Below are positions 63,423-64,000 of a stretch of 64,000 nucleotides of DNA, in pieces. Position numbers and translations under genes: made by a program. How positions within the stretch are numbered: the first letter of the stretch is position 1; every line of letters starts with the position of its first letter. Where the stretch lies: the NCBI RefSeq assembly GCF_019655855.1, contig NZ_BPFX01000004.1, forward strand, positions 248,001 through 312,000. The letters run 5' to 3'. Source of the stretch: Pseudomonas paralcaligenes (GTDB lineage Bacteria; Pseudomonadota; Gammaproteobacteria; Pseudomonadales; Pseudomonadaceae). The notes below the pieces were generated by a model that saw nothing but the letters and a program-made list of their open reading frames with translations, had not been told where the DNA came from and searched no databases.

Positions 63423-64000
63423 TCAGCCGTAACGGCCGGTGATGTAGTCTTCCGTCTGTTTCTTCGCCGGGTTGGTGAACAGGGTGTCGGTGTCGCCGAA
63501 CTCGATCAGCTTGCCCATGTACATGAACGCGGTGTAGTCGGAGACGCGCGCCGCCTGCTGCATGTTGTGGGTGACGATGACGATGGTGTACTTGCTCTTC
63601 AGCTCGTAGATCAGCTCCTCGACCTTGAGGGTGGAGATCGGGTCGAGCGCCGAGCAGGGTTCGTCGAGCAGCAGCACTTCCGGCTGCACCGCCACGGTAC
63701 GGGCGATCACCAGGCGCTGCTGCTGGCCGCCGGACAGGCCGAGGGCGGAGTCGTGCAGGCGGTCCTTCACTTCGTCCCACAGGGCGGCGCTCTTCAGCGC
63801 CCACTCCACGGTCTCGTCGAGCACGCGCTTCTGGTTCACGCCCTGGATGCGCAGGCCGTAGACCACGTTCTCGTAGATGCTCTTGGGGAATGGGTTGGGC
63901 TTCTGGAACACCATGCCAACGCGGCGGCGCAGCTCGGCGACGTCCACCCCCTTCTTGTAGATGTCGTGGCCGTCGAGGCGGATCTCGCCTTCCACGCGGC
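63423..64000 (-). CDS. pstB: PstB, phosphate ABC transporter ATP-binding protein (partial)
   Basis: The C-terminal part of about 192 aa is inside the window; the start and Walker A lie beyond the right edge. Visible are [20 protein letters not shown], signature [14 protein letters not shown], Walker [14 protein letters not shown] and [14 protein letters not shown], ending in DYITGRYG, all diagnostic of PstB. It drives high-affinity phosphate uptake and, with PhoU, signals to PhoR. The apparent methionine near 63995 is internal. Confidence 0.95.
   Translation of the reverse strand, partial: RVEGEIRLDGHDIYKKGVDVAELRRRVGMVFQKPNPFPKSIYENVVYGLRIQGVNQKRVLDETVEWALKSAALWDEVKDRLHDSALGLSGGQQQRLVIARTVAVQPEVLLLDEPCSALDPISTLKVEELIYELKSKYTIVIVTHNMQQAARVSDYTAFMYMGKLIEFGDTDTLFTNPAKKQTEDYITGRYG

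Overview
The window is about 66% GC with Pseudomonas-type codon usage. Gene content and order (an agu/spu polyamine locus, lsfA-ssu, sbp, ubiCA, phoBR, phoU-pstB) point to a Pseudomonas chromosome, probably a relative of the P. aeruginosa / P. citronellolis group. I see no rRNA, tRNA, CRISPR array, integrase, transposase or prophage. Several families of short palindromic repeats sit in the intergenic gaps. References to PAO1 gene order are from memory.

Layout. 1-390: the C-terminal end of a BetT-like choline transporter. 727-16042: polyamine and agmatine locus. spuABCDEFGH (glutamylpolyamine pathway enzymes, transaminase, ABC importer) runs on the minus strand. spuI, a third polyamine-binding protein, aguR, aguB and aguA run on the plus strand. 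16190-20957: di-haem cytochrome c peroxidase, acyl desaturase and a PAS-GGDEF-EAL protein. 21127-27976: lsfA-ssuEADCBF, with sbp divergent. 28076-35271: HU, rubredoxin, ubiC, ubiA, a probable type VI effector/immunity pair, phoB-phoR and a CBS-domain membrane protein. 58810-64000: M23 protein, CoA transferase/hydrolase, response regulator, phoU and pstB.

Between 35258 and 58800 lies an accessory block of about 23 kb that separates phoBR from phoU-pst. Its first part (35.3-44.9 kb) has a GMC oxidoreductase, an ABC importer of the nitrate/taurine type, a class III transaminase, an aldehyde dehydrogenase, a nitrilase-family hydrolase and a LysR regulator. Its middle part (45.6-49.3 kb) is a tightly overlapped FMO-RidA-DUF1028-M20 deacylase cassette. 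Its last part (49.8-58.4 kb) is a ten-gene minus-strand operon: binding protein, membrane di-iron desaturase/hydroxylase, two SDRs, an EamA exporter, creatininase, a biuret-hydrolase-type amidohydrolase, an unknown protein, ABC permease and ABC ATPase.

The main discovery candidate is the leader of that last operon. It has a textbook sigma-54 -24/-12 promoter (58608-58623), then a well conserved ykkC / guanidine-I riboswitch (58421-58520), then the binding-protein start codon. A nitrogen-limitation promoter plus a guanidine sensor in front of a transporter, a histidine-box oxygenase-like protein, dehydrogenases and two C-N hydrolases suggests an undescribed pathway that imports and dismantles a guanidine-containing compound, for example a creatinine-like or N-alkylguanidine compound, as a nitrogen source. 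The substrate is inference.

Other points of interest are a Tlde1-like L,D-transpeptidase effector with a membrane immunity candidate (30629-31608), a solitary GIY-YIG nuclease gene bracketed by two copies of a 90-bp paired palindrome (44975-45594), and two inverted 134-bp repeats that exactly bracket the spu locus (545-678 and 11581-11714).
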